64,000 nucleotides of DNA from Saccharibacillus soli (GTDB taxonomy: Bacteria; Bacillota; Bacilli; Paenibacillales; Paenibacillaceae): contig NIOB01000001.1 in NCBI GenBank assembly GCA_002189105.1, positions 496,001 to 560,000 of the forward strand. Direction: 5' to 3'. The position numbers and the translations under genes were made by a program. The notes under the pieces were generated by a model. The model worked only from the letters and a program-made list of their open reading frames with translations, searched no databases and was not told the DNA's origin. This document shows positions 40,768 to 49,554 of the stretch, piece by piece (the stretch's first letter is position 1; every line of letters begins with the position of its first letter).

Positions 40768-41787
40768 ATGGCCAAAATTACAATTCGAGATGTCGCAAGA
40801 GAAGCCGGAGTGTCGATCTCCACGGTGTCGAACGCGCTCAATGACGTGGATGTCCTCAATCCGGCGACGAAGATGCATGTGTTGGAGGTCGCGGAGCGGC
40901 TGAATTACGTGCCCAACCTCAACGGCAAGATGCTAAAGTCGGGCAAGACCATGATGCTGGGCTTCTTCACCACGAGTGTGTCCGGTCCTTATTTCTACAA
41001 GCTGATCGAGACGATGTCAAGACAGTGTGAACGCCACGGTTATGGATTGAATGTGTTCGTGACGAAGGACAAGTCAATCATCATGAGCAATATCCTTGGT
41101 CGGCGCGTGGACGGAGTGATTATCTACGAAGAACTCAAGATTGATGAACACGACATCGAAGTAATGCAGAAGGACAAGATCAAGGCGGTATTTCTGGATC
41201 GGGAATTCTCCGACGATCTGATGGGCAGCGTGACGTTCGATTCGTATACGGCGGGCTATGAAGCGGCCAAATACCTGATCGGACTCGGGCATAAGCGGAT
41301 CGCCTACATCTCTGGCGTGGATACGATGTTCGACAGCGTCCAGCGAAGAGAAGGCTATCTGGCTGCGCTGCGCGAATACGGTCTGCCGATCGACACGGAT
41401 TACATCATCCAGGGATACTTTGAGGAAGATAGCACGTTCAATGCGATCAAGGCATTTATCCGGGTACATGGACACAAGCTGCCGAGTGCTTTTCTGGCGG
41501 GGAATGACCTGAGTGCCATGGGCTGTATCGAAGCGCTCAAAGCCCACGGTTACGAGGTTCCCGGGGATGTCAGCGTAGTGGGATTCGATGATGTGGACAT
41601 TGCGCGTTACTTCTCGCCGCCGCTTACCACGGTACGCAATCCCATTGCTCGCCAGGCGATTCTGACCGTCGATCACCTGGTGCGAATGATTCAAGGCAAG
41701 GAAGCTGGACAAAGTCAGACGCTGACGGGAGAATTAATCGTGCGCGGATCAAGCCACGTCCCGCCGGATCATGCGGATCAAGGCTGA
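40768..41787 (+). CDS. LacI-family transcriptional regulator
   Basis: A 339-residue regulator of standard length. The N-terminal HTH reads TIRDVAREAGVSISTVSNAL with the hinge ERLNYVPNLNGKML, followed by a periplasmic-binding-like sensor domain (AYISGVDTMFDSVQRREGY, AFLAGNDLSAMGCIEAL, SVVGFDDVDIARYFSPPLTT). AAGGAA lies 9 bp before the ATG. It heads the gene group of two permeases, a binding protein and a GH30 enzyme, so it probably senses a glucan-derived sugar; three matching operators in the group support this. Confidence 0.92.
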   Translation: MAKITIRDVAREAGVSISTVSNALNDVDVLNPATKMHVLEVAERLNYVPNLNGKMLKSGKTMMLGFFTTSVSGPYFYKLIETMSRQCERHGYGLNVFVTKDKSIIMSNILGRRVDGVIIYEELKIDEHDIEVMQKDKIKAVFLDREFSDDLMGSVTFDSYTAGYEAAKYLIGLGHKRIAYISGVDTMFDSVQRREGYLAALREYGLPIDTDYIIQGYFEEDSTFNAIKAFIRVHGHKLPSAFLAGNDLSAMGCIEALKAHGYEVPGDVSVVGFDDVDIARYFSPPLTTVRNPIARQAILTVDHLVRMIQGKEAGQSQTLTGELIVRGSSHVPPDHADQG

Positions 41788-41897
41788 ATATTCAGCCCAG
41801 GATGTCTACGCGATTTCTGTTTAACAGCAGCAGCGTAAGCATCTGAGATCCGCCGTTTTTTTCGCTCCTTGATGTAAACGCTCGCAACTAAATTTTT

Positions 41898-41927
41898 TTG
41901 ACACTAAATAAAAACGTTTTAAGTAAT
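41898..41927 (+). promoter_or_regulatory. Promoter and operator of the ABC/GH30 operon
   Basis: TTGACA (41898-41903) is a consensus -35, with an AGTAAT-like -10 18 bp on. The operator TAAAAACGTTTTAA (41909-41922) fills the spacer, the classic place for a LacI-type block. Confidence 0.75.
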
Positions 41928-41966
41928 TTATTTAGCGTATCCTCCAATCAGAAAGGGGCATCTCCA

Positions 41967-42950
41967 ATGGCTAAATCCGCGCTGACCTCATCCGGAAGGC
42001 CCTCAAGCGGAAGCGACAAGCCTTCGATCGGGCAGCGAATCAAACGCTTCACGGTGGAATATTTCCGTCAATGGGAACTGCAAAGCATGGTTCTCCCCGG
42101 CATTTTGTTTATGATCGTATTCAGCTTCGTGCCCATCTATGGCTTGACCATCGCGTTCAAGAGCTACACGGTCATTGACACGCTGGACAGCGCCCCCTGG
42201 GTAGGATTGGACAACTTCAAGATCATCCTGTCCGACCGCTATTTCTGGGATTCGGTTGTCAATACGCTGGCGATCAGCTTCCTGAAGCTGGCGATTGGAT
42301 TCGTGCTGCCGATCATTCTGGGCGTCATGATCTATGAAGTTCGCTACAGCCGCTTCAAAAAGTTCGTTCAGACCGTCTCGTACCTGCCGCACTTCCTGTC
42401 CTGGATCGTACTGGGCGGGATGATGATTACCTGGTTTGCGACTACCGGACTATTTAATCAGCTGCTGCTGGATCTCGGGCTAATCTCGCAGGCGCAGAAT
42501 ATTCTGCTGGATGCCAACAAATACTGGTGGATCGCCACACTGTCCGACATCTGGAAAGAAGCCGGCTGGGGCACGATCTTGTATCTGGCAATCATGGCCA
42601 AGATCGATCCGACGTACTATGAAGCGGCCAAGATCGACGGGGCAAGTCGGCTGCGTCAGATCTGGCATATCACACTGCCGAACATGAAGATGATTATCAG
42701 CTTGAACCTGATCCTGACGATCAGCGGTCTGCTGGGTTCCAACCTCGATCAGACCCTGGTCTTGATGAACTCGCAGAACCGGGAGAAAGCCGAAGTCATC
42801 AACTCGTATGTGTATCGGATGGGTCTGGCCCAGGGCGATTTCTCATATGCAACAGCGGTAGGTCTGGGCGTCTCGATCGTTTCCGTCATTTTGCTGATTA
42901 CCGCCAACAAAGTCACAAGCAAACTGAACGACAATCAATCTGTACTGTAA
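41967..42950 (+). CDS. ABC sugar transporter permease (LplB-like)
   Basis: A 327-residue inner-membrane permease with six predicted helices, the first at QSMVLPGILFMIVFSFVPIYG. The cytoplasmic EAA loop is EAAKIDGASRLRQIWHITLP, which contacts the ATPase. The length and sequence fit the LplB/polysaccharide-permease group that imports oligosaccharides in Paenibacilli. GAAAGGGG lies 8 bp before ATG 41967; the in-frame TTG at 41898 is the promoter -35, not a start. No ATPase gene is encoded nearby, so a shared ATPase (MsmX type) is expected. Confidence 0.9.
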   Translation: MAKSALTSSGRPSSGSDKPSIGQRIKRFTVEYFRQWELQSMVLPGILFMIVFSFVPIYGLTIAFKSYTVIDTLDSAPWVGLDNFKIILSDRYFWDSVVNTLAISFLKLAIGFVLPIILGVMIYEVRYSRFKKFVQTVSYLPHFLSWIVLGGMMITWFATTGLFNQLLLDLGLISQAQNILLDANKYWWIATLSDIWKEAGWGTILYLAIMAKIDPTYYEAAKIDGASRLRQIWHITLPNMKMIISLNLILTISGLLGSNLDQTLVLMNSQNREKAEVINSYVYRMGLAQGDFSYATAVGLGVSIVSVILLITANKVTSKLNDNQSVL

Positions 42951-42963
42951 GGAGGAACCGGAC

Positions 42964-43863
42964 ATGGCATTACTGGCAAAGCCGAAATCAATGAAAGGCG
43001 ACATGGACAGCCGGGTCTTCGATACGGTCAATATGACGCTGCTCCTGCTGTTTGCGGTAGCGATCCTCGTCCCGCTGTGGAACGTGCTCGTCTCGTCGTT
43101 TAGCTCCGGGCAGGCGCTGGCGGAAGGCGGATTCGTGTTCTGGCCGACCGAGCTGTCTCTGGAAAATTATCGAGCGGTCTTCCGGGATGCAAGCATCTGG
43201 CAGGCGTTCTTCATCTCGGTATCCAAGACAGCCCTTGGCGTGGTCACTCACGTATTCTTCTGTGCGATGGTCGCTTATGGGCTGAGTAAGAAGAACCTGC
43301 GCGGACGCAAACTGTATGTGGCGATGGGCGTCATTACGATGTTTTTCTCCGGTGGGATGATTCCGACGTACCTGCTTATCAAATCACTGGGACTGCTCAA
43401 CACGTTCTGGGTGTACATCATTCCTGCACTGTTCAGCTATTACGATGTGGTCATTCTGATGAACTTCTTCCGCAACGTGCCTGATGCCCTGGAGGAATCT
43501 GCGAAGATTGATGGAGCAGGCGACTGGCGGATCTTCCTGAGCCTGTTTATCCCGCTGTCCATGCCCGCTCTGGCAACGATTGCGCTGTTTAACGGGGTCG
43601 GTCAGTGGAATGACTTCATGACCACCAAGCTGTATGTGACCGATCAATCGTTATATCCGCTTCAGATGATGCTGTATGACATTATCGTGCAGTCCCAGAC
43701 GCAATCCATGCAAAATATCGGCGGTTCGGTGGTGATCGAGACTACAACCAAAGGCGTTCAGCTCGCCACGATTGTTATCACTACACTTCCGATTCTCGTC
43801 ATCTATCCGCTGCTTCAGCGTTATTTCATCTCGGGAATGATGCTGGGAGCCGTCAAAGAGTAA
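42964..43863 (+). CDS. ABC sugar transporter permease (LplC/YtcP-like)
   Basis: A 299-residue permease with six predicted helices and the EAA loop EESAKIDGAGDWRIFLSLFIPL. It begins with a short cytoplasmic tail, and the family's NVLVSSFSSGQALAEGGFVFWP segment follows the first helix. It forms the channel together with the preceding permease, 13 bp upstream. AAGGAGG lies 6 bp before the ATG. It should import the same oligosaccharide that the downstream GH30 enzyme acts on. Confidence 0.9.
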   Translation: MALLAKPKSMKGDMDSRVFDTVNMTLLLLFAVAILVPLWNVLVSSFSSGQALAEGGFVFWPTELSLENYRAVFRDASIWQAFFISVSKTALGVVTHVFFCAMVAYGLSKKNLRGRKLYVAMGVITMFFSGGMIPTYLLIKSLGLLNTFWVYIIPALFSYYDVVILMNFFRNVPDALEESAKIDGAGDWRIFLSLFIPLSMPALATIALFNGVGQWNDFMTTKLYVTDQSLYPLQMMLYDIIVQSQTQSMQNIGGSVVIETTTKGVQLATIVITTLPILVIYPLLQRYFISGMMLGAVKE

Positions 43864-43932
43864 GGGGTAGAACGCAACCAGGCTTCACCACACATAAGAG
43901 TTATCCATTTTGAATACATGGGGGTATCAAGT

Positions 43933-45573
43933 ATGGGTCAAAATAAAAACGTTTTAAGAAATGGTGCATTAAAGTTCGGAACAGTTGTCTTAACCACGGC
44001 ACTGCTGCTCACCGGCTGCGGCGGAGGTTCGGACAACGGCAAGACCGCCAAGGTTTCGCTGGAAGGTCGATATGCGCTTGACCCGGAGACGCCGGCCTGG
44101 AAGGTTGATAAAAAAGCAGAGCCTACCCAACTGACCTGGTATGTGAACGCGGATTGGTGGAACACGGACTTTGGCAAGGATTTGGTGACGAAAAAGATCA
44201 AGGAAGACCTTAATATCGACATCAAGTTCATTACCGGGGATGACACCAAGCTGAATACGTTTTTCGCGGGCGGCGACATGCCGGACATGATTACCATCTT
44301 CGATGCCAATTCCGCCGTCGCGCAAAAGGCGTCCACCTGGGCACTTCCCTTGAATGAATTGGCCGAGCAGTACGATCCGTATTTTAACAAAGTCGCCGCG
44401 CAGGATACGCTGAACTGGTTCAAGCTCAAGGACGAGAAGACTTACGGTTATCCGAACTACTCCAACACCCAGGCGGATTATGACAGTGGAGCGATCCCGG
44501 CCAAGACGGCGTTTGTCATCCGCAAAGATGTCTACGAAGCGCTGGGCAGCCCGGAGATTGGCACGCCGGAGCAGTTCGTCAGTGTGATGCAGGAGATCAA
44601 GCAGAAGTATCCAAGCCTGATTCCGTTTGGCTTCAACTCGATTGGAGAAGGCACGGGTTCGCTGGGCGATACGTTACAGGACTTCCTCGGTGTGCCGCTT
44701 CAGACGGAGGACGGGCAATTCTACAATCGTAATCTGGACGAAGATTATCTGGCCTGGCTGAAAACGTTGAATCAAGCGTACCGCGCAGGGGATCTGAGCG
44801 ACGACAGTTTTGCTGATGATGGAACCGCTTTCGAGGAAAAAGTGAAGTCCGGCAAATATGCAGCGATGCTGCTGGACGGTACGCCTCAGCAGAGCGGCAA
44901 TCTTCAGATTTTCATGAACGCACATCCCGATCAAGCGTATATGGCAATCGACGGCCCGCAGAGCACGGTAGGCAACAAGCCAACGCTGAACCAATCGGGT
45001 ATTACAGGTTGGATGGTGACCTACGTAACGAAAAAGGTTAAAGATCCGGCGAAGGCGATTCAGATCTATACGTACCTGCTGGATGAACGCGGTCAACTTC
45101 TGATGAACTATGGCATTGAGGGTGAGACGTACAAGAAGAACGCCGAAGGCAAGATCGAACTGCTGCCAGAAATCAAGAAGCTCCAGCAGACAGACGCCGA
45201 TCGTTACAAAAAAGACTACCGGATGGGCGAGTTCATGTTCTTCGGTCATGACAAACATAAAGCGCTGAGTGACGATGCGTTCCCGGAATCCATCAAGCAG
45301 ATGCAGGAGTGGGGCAAAGGCAAGCTGGTTCCACACTTCATTTTGGAAAACATCAATCCGGATCAGGGCACCCCGCAGGCTCGTTCGTTGACCGCGATCA
45401 ATACCAAATGGAACACGACACTCGTCAGTCTGGTTCGTGCCAAGGACGATGCGGCTTTTGATGCCGTGCTGAACGAATACAAAGCGTTCCTTGAGCAAAA
45501 TGGCTGGGCGGATATTGCGAAAGTTCGCAGCGAGAAGATGACTGCCAATAAAGAGAAGCTGGGTCTGAAATAA
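43933..45573 (+). CDS. Extracellular sugar-binding lipoprotein (LplA-like)
   Basis: A 546-residue family 1 solute-binding protein. The signal peptide ends in the lipobox LLLTGC (Cys about residue 28), giving a membrane-anchored lipoprotein. The mature part has LTWYVNADWWNTDFGKDLV and a large two-lobe fold with TNGS-free but Trp/Tyr-rich binding regions typical of oligosaccharide binders. GGGGG 8 bp before ATG 43933 favours it over ATG 43918. Codons 4-9 contain the operator TAAAAACGTTTTAA, so a regulator could bind inside the gene. It delivers substrate to the two permeases upstream. Confidence 0.9.
   Translation: MGQNKNVLRNGALKFGTVVLTTALLLTGCGGGSDNGKTAKVSLEGRYALDPETPAWKVDKKAEPTQLTWYVNADWWNTDFGKDLVTKKIKEDLNIDIKFITGDDTKLNTFFAGGDMPDMITIFDANSAVAQKASTWALPLNELAEQYDPYFNKVAAQDTLNWFKLKDEKTYGYPNYSNTQADYDSGAIPAKTAFVIRKDVYEALGSPEIGTPEQFVSVMQEIKQKYPSLIPFGFNSIGEGTGSLGDTLQDFLGVPLQTEDGQFYNRNLDEDYLAWLKTLNQAYRAGDLSDDSFADDGTAFEEKVKSGKYAAMLLDGTPQQSGNLQIFMNAHPDQAYMAIDGPQSTVGNKPTLNQSGITGWMVTYVTKKVKDPAKAIQIYTYLLDERGQLLMNYGIEGETYKKNAEGKIELLPEIKKLQQTDADRYKKDYRMGEFMFFGHDKHKALSDDAFPESIKQMQEWGKGKLVPHFILENINPDQGTPQARSLTAINTKWNTTLVSLVRAKDDAAFDAVLNEYKAFLEQNGWADIAKVRSEKMTANKEKLGLK
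43944..43957. promoter_or_regulatory. Intragenic copy of the LacI-type operator
   Basis: TAAAAACGTTTTAA lies within codons 4-9 of the binding-protein gene and is identical over 17 bp (AATAAAAACGTTTTAAG) to the operon operator at 41907-41923. A second block or a looping site is possible. Confidence 0.65.
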
Positions 45574-45651
45574 AAGCAAATCACATGCAGGATTGAAGCC
45601 AAGATCAGAGCGAGGGTTAGGTTGAAGAATTGAAGCAGGGAGGGATGCAAG

Positions 45652-47058
45652 ATGACCGTTATCAAGCCGGAATGGACGATCTATCGATCACGCGGTGAGC
45701 AGGAGTTGTTCCAAGAGGTGAGTTGGCAGGAAGTGGAGCACGGTTCGTCAGCCGATTCAATCGACAGCATCGTGGTCAAGCTGGACGCGGCGCAGCGCGG
45801 ACAGGTCATAGACGGGTTTGGGGCTTCCTTTACCGATTCATCGGCTTATCTGATGAATCAGGTGCTGGATGAAGCGCAGCGCGAGGAAGCGATGGTGAGG
45901 TTGTTCGACGCGGAGCGAGGCATCGGATTGTCCGTGCTCCGCAACCCGATGGGCGCATCGGATTATGCGCGGAGCCTCTACAGCTATGACGATCTGCCGG
46001 AAGGCGAGGCAGATCCGGAACTTGCGCGGTTCTCGATCGCGCATGATGAAGCCGACATCATCCCGCTTATCCAGCGGGCGATGGAGCTGAATCCCGACGT
46101 CAAGCTGATGGCGTCGCCGTGGAGTGCGCCGGGCTGGATGAAGACCAGCGGCTCCATGTTGGGCGGGCAGCTGAAGCCCGAGTATTACGGCGCCTATGCG
46201 GACTATTTTGTCCGCTATATCCAGGCTTACGGCAAGCATGGCCTGCCGATCCATGCGGTGACACCGCAGAATGAGGCGCTGTACGAGCCGCTGCATTATC
46301 CAAGCATGCTCATGCCAGCGGATGTGCAGACGGTCTTCATCCGCGATCACCTCAAGCCCGCGTTATTGCGGGCGGGCCTCGGCACGAAGATTCTGTGCTA
46401 CGATCACAACTGGGATCGGCCGGATTATCCGCTGGAAGTGCTGGAAGGGGCAGGAGACGCGGTAGATGGCGTCGCCTGGCACTGGTACGGCGGCGAGCCT
46501 GCCGCGCAGTCCGAAGTTTGGCAAGCCGTGCCCGGCAAGGAAGTGCATTTCACGGAAGGTTCCGGCGGCGATTGGATTCCGCCTTTTGAACAGGCATTTT
46601 CAAACGTAATGCGTACCGGCATCGAGATTCTGCGGAATCACAGCCAATCGTTCGTGCTGTGGAATATGGCGCTTGATGAACATAAAGGCCCGACTGTGCC
46701 GGGCTTTGGGCAGAGCACCTGCCGAGGCATCGTGCAGGTCAATCAATCGGACGGCGAACTCACGTATACGCTCGACTACTACGCGCTGGCGCACTTCAGC
46801 AAAGTGATCCGCCCCGGCGCGGTGCGGATCGGCTCAGACTGCGCGGAGCCTGACATCCGCTCCGCCGCGTTCCTGAACCCGGACGGCAAGCTGGCTGTGG
46901 TGCTGTTCAATGACAGCGAACAAGACCGGAAGATTACGCTGGAGCTGCCTGCACCCGAAGTTGCCCATGGCAATCAGCAGCAGGCTGAGGTTCGTCATGT
47001 CCTGCTTGAAGCCAAAAGCGCAATGTCCCTGCTCCGTCAAGCAGCGCTGCCCTCTTGA
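45652..47058 (+). CDS. GH30 glycoside hydrolase (glucosylceramidase/beta-1,6-glucanase type)
   Basis: A 468-residue GH30 enzyme. The acid/base Glu is in AVTPQNEALYEP (about residue 208) and the nucleophile Glu in VHFTEGSGGDW (about 303), both retaining-mechanism residues. IDGFGASFTDSSAYLM at the N-terminus and the C-terminal beta-sandwich are typical. There is no signal peptide, so it acts in the cytoplasm on imported oligosaccharide. GGGAGGG lies 9 bp before the ATG. It is the last gene of the LacI-controlled operon. Confidence 0.92.
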   Translation: MTVIKPEWTIYRSRGEQELFQEVSWQEVEHGSSADSIDSIVVKLDAAQRGQVIDGFGASFTDSSAYLMNQVLDEAQREEAMVRLFDAERGIGLSVLRNPMGASDYARSLYSYDDLPEGEADPELARFSIAHDEADIIPLIQRAMELNPDVKLMASPWSAPGWMKTSGSMLGGQLKPEYYGAYADYFVRYIQAYGKHGLPIHAVTPQNEALYEPLHYPSMLMPADVQTVFIRDHLKPALLRAGLGTKILCYDHNWDRPDYPLEVLEGAGDAVDGVAWHWYGGEPAAQSEVWQAVPGKEVHFTEGSGGDWIPPFEQAFSNVMRTGIEILRNHSQSFVLWNMALDEHKGPTVPGFGQSTCRGIVQVNQSDGELTYTLDYYALAHFSKVIRPGAVRIGSDCAEPDIRSAAFLNPDGKLAVVLFNDSEQDRKITLELPAPEVAHGNQQQAEVRHVLLEAKSAMSLLRQAALPS

Positions 47059-47153
47059 AGTAGAACGTATGTAGAAGGTAAGCGCAGGTGAGACAAACGG
47101 CGGCGCATGGAAAGAGACAGCAAAGCCGCTGGAGGCTGAAGACGATGAAGACC

Positions 47154-47198
47154 AAAAGACGACTTTCTTCTATTTAATGAAGAAAGTCGTCTTTTTAT
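47154..47198. terminator. Bidirectional terminator between GH30 and LysR genes
   Basis: AAAAGACGACTTTCTTC and GAAGAAAGTCGTCTTTT form a perfect 17-bp stem around TATTTAAT, serving both convergent genes. Confidence 0.93.
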
Positions 47199-47216
47199 CG
47201 TTTTTCAGATCCATCC

Positions 47217-48152
47217 TCAAGGCTCCAACCCTGTTAGTTCACGGCGTTCTTGCAGCAGTTCCAGGAATACATTCATTGCCCTTGTACGGAATGTCGAGGC
47301 GGTCACCAGTGAAAACTGCCGGGTATGCGGAAGCCTGGGGACGTCGAGAGCTTGCAGCTCACCACTGTTTAATTCGCGCCGAATTGCCCATTGGGACAGC
47401 AGACTGATGCCCAGCCCGGCAATGACCGCTTCTTTGACCGCCTGCGTACTGCTGAAGACCAGAATCTCCCTAGGAACAACGCCCAGTCGGGCAAGTGCAT
47501 CGTCGGCAGCTTCCCGCGTGCCTGAACCGGATTCGCGCAGCACCCAGGCATGAGCGCTCAGCGCTTCCGGCACCGTAAGCACAGAGGACGGCTCCAGGTC
47601 GTGTGGATCTTGCGCCGCCCATTTGGCAAGTGTATGATCGGGCGCAGCCACCAGTACCATTCGATCCTCAGCCAGCTCCTCGGCGTTCAGCTCCTGCATC
47701 TCGCGGGGATGACCTTCGACGATTCCCACATCCAGCTCACCCGTACGCAATTTATCCACGATAGACGAAGTATTTCCGATGGTCACGGAAGGAGCAATGT
47801 CCGGGTACTGCTGCTTCAATGCAGCAACCACGCGGGGCAGAACATATTCGCCGAAGGTGTAACTGGCTCCAATGGTCAGCGGGCCACTCGCCTGACGGCT
47901 CAGATCTTCAACCAATTTCTGCATCCGGCTGTAGGCGGTCAGAATCTCTTTGGCATGGGCATAGACAATCTCACCGGCTCGAGTCATCCGAACCTGTTTG
48001 TTTGTGCGTTCCAGCAGCTGCGTTCCCATCGTTTTTTCCAGGGATCGAATATGCTGGCTGACGGCAGGTTGGCTCATGTATAAGGCGGCAGCGGCACGGG
48101 AGAAATGTCCTTTTTCCACAACCATGGCAAACACGCGAAGCTGTTGATCCAT
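47217..48152 (-). CDS. LysR-family regulator (YeiE/CysL-like)
   Basis: A 311-residue LysR regulator. The N-terminal HTH has HFSRAAAALYMSQPAVSQHI, followed by the linker helix and a two-lobe effector domain with GASYTFGEYVLPRVVAALK and WVLRESGSGTREAADDAL. The YeiE/CysL subgroup senses sulfur-related signals. It is divergent from a YeiH-family gene 123 bp away, the same pairing as yeiE-yeiH in enterobacteria, and the shared intergenic region has a direct repeat that could be its site. Confidence 0.88.
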   Translation of the reverse strand: MDQQLRVFAMVVEKGHFSRAAAALYMSQPAVSQHIRSLEKTMGTQLLERTNKQVRMTRAGEIVYAHAKEILTAYSRMQKLVEDLSRQASGPLTIGASYTFGEYVLPRVVAALKQQYPDIAPSVTIGNTSSIVDKLRTGELDVGIVEGHPREMQELNAEELAEDRMVLVAAPDHTLAKWAAQDPHDLEPSSVLTVPEALSAHAWVLRESGSGTREAADDALARLGVVPREILVFSSTQAVKEAVIAGLGISLLSQWAIRRELNSGELQALDVPRLPHTRQFSLVTASTFRTRAMNVFLELLQERRELTGLEP

Positions 48153-48195
48153 CGGTCATCCTCCTCTTGCGATCTTCTTGATGTCAATTATATAG

Positions 48196-48238
48196 ATTTA
48201 CTTATGATTATCATTATAAAATGAAATTTTACTTATGA
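48196..48238. promoter_or_regulatory. Direct repeat in the LysR/YeiH divergent region
   Basis: TTTACTTATGA occurs at 48197-48207 and again at 48228-48238, with an ATGATTATCAT palindrome between. This is a plausible LysR-type activator site controlling both divergent genes. Confidence 0.5.
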
Positions 48239-48275
48239 ATAGTCCAGATCTAAGATAGAGGCAGGAGGAGATAAG

Positions 48276-49466
48276 ATGAATAACTCGATGATGGAACCTA
48301 TAGATAACAGCAGCACGGTCGTAAAATCGGTCAAGATTGGCGTAAGCTCCGAAGAGGATTCTGCTCATCGACAGACCGCCGTTCGCCCAACTGGGAATCG
48401 GCATCCCATGTGGGATTTCTTTTCTTTGGCAGGTGCTGGAGGCAGAGGCGGCAAGTCATTTGCGTTTATAGGAGGACTCTTGTTCACCTTTACCCTTGCA
48501 CTGTTGGGCGATGAATGGGCGCGTATCCCGGGCTTTGATCGGATCGGACAGATGGCTTGTGCCATTCTGCTTGCAGTAGCTTATCGTCATGTGTTTGGGT
48601 ATCCGGAGGCGCTGAGAAGCGGCATTGTATTTGCGTCCCAGCGTCTGCTCCGTGTAGCGATCATCTTGTACGGACTCAAATTGAATATCCAACTCGTGCT
48701 GGGCCAAGGACTGGGGCTGCTGGGCAAAGACATGCTGGTCATCGCCCTGGCGATTGGATTGACTGTTCTGCTGGCGCGGTTGTTCAAGGCAGATCGGGAT
48801 CTGTCGCTGCTGCTGGGAATCGGAACGGGAATCTGCGGAGCGGCTGCGGTGGCGGCCATCGCACCGATCCTCCGAGCGAAGGAAGAAGATACAGCAGCGG
48901 GAGTCGGTCTAATTGCACTGCTGGGAACCGTGTGGGCGATTGGCTACACGCTGATTCGTCCGCTGCTGCCACTGGACGATCTTCAATACGGTGCATGGAC
49001 AGGCATGAGCCTTCACGAAGTGGCGCATGTCGCTTTGGCTGGAGCAGCAGGAGGACAGGAGGGTCTGGCAGTGGCTTTATTGGCGAAACTGGGGCGAGTC
49101 TTTTTACTGCTGCCGGTGAGTCTGATCTTCGTCGCTCTGATGAGACGCAGACAGCACCGCCGCACTGCACCGTTTAATGGTAAAGGCCAAGATCCACACG
49201 CGGGAGGCGCACCTTTCCCATGGTTCCTGATTGGATTTTTGCTGATGAGCGTATTGGGGAGTGTCCTGACGGGTGCTGCAATTCCGGGTGCGCAGACCCT
49301 TATTCAATCGACAGGAACGCTTACGACCTGGCTGTTGACAGCAGCGATGGTGGGACTGGGTTTAAATGTGAACCTTAGAGATCTGCGCAGCCGTGCGCTG
49401 CGTCCATTGGTTGTTATGGCGATTGTATCGACCGTGCTTTCGACTGTGACTTTTGGCATGGTTTAA
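48276..49466 (+). CDS. YeiH/UPF0324 family membrane protein
   Basis: A 396-residue protein with about ten predicted membrane helices. Motifs of the family are YGLKLNIQLVLGQG, LLGIGTGICGAAAVAAIAPI (conserved Gly-Cys-Gly region) and the EVAHVALAGAA helix. An N-terminal cytoplasmic extension of about 55 polar residues is longer than usual. GGAGGAG lies 6 bp before the ATG. The family is annotated as a putative sulfate/sulfite-related exporter on the basis of its link to YeiE; the substrate is not proven. Confidence 0.85.
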   Translation: MNNSMMEPIDNSSTVVKSVKIGVSSEEDSAHRQTAVRPTGNRHPMWDFFSLAGAGGRGGKSFAFIGGLLFTFTLALLGDEWARIPGFDRIGQMACAILLAVAYRHVFGYPEALRSGIVFASQRLLRVAIILYGLKLNIQLVLGQGLGLLGKDMLVIALAIGLTVLLARLFKADRDLSLLLGIGTGICGAAAVAAIAPILRAKEEDTAAGVGLIALLGTVWAIGYTLIRPLLPLDDLQYGAWTGMSLHEVAHVALAGAAGGQEGLAVALLAKLGRVFLLLPVSLIFVALMRRRQHRRTAPFNGKGQDPHAGGAPFPWFLIGFLLMSVLGSVLTGAAIPGAQTLIQSTGTLTTWLLTAAMVGLGLNVNLRDLRSRALRPLVVMAIVSTVLSTVTFGMV

Positions 49467-49554
49467 TTCTGTAAATCAGTTTCCAATTTCTCTAGATTGT
49501 GTAATGAGTGAGGGGCCTAATCCGCTTACACCATACATAGGGAGGAATTTGGAT

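Noticed and set aside
41898-41966. Upstream extension of the first permease starting at TTG 41898
   Set aside because: The TTG is the first half of a consensus -35 and the extension reads through the operator; a good ribosome site precedes ATG 41967.
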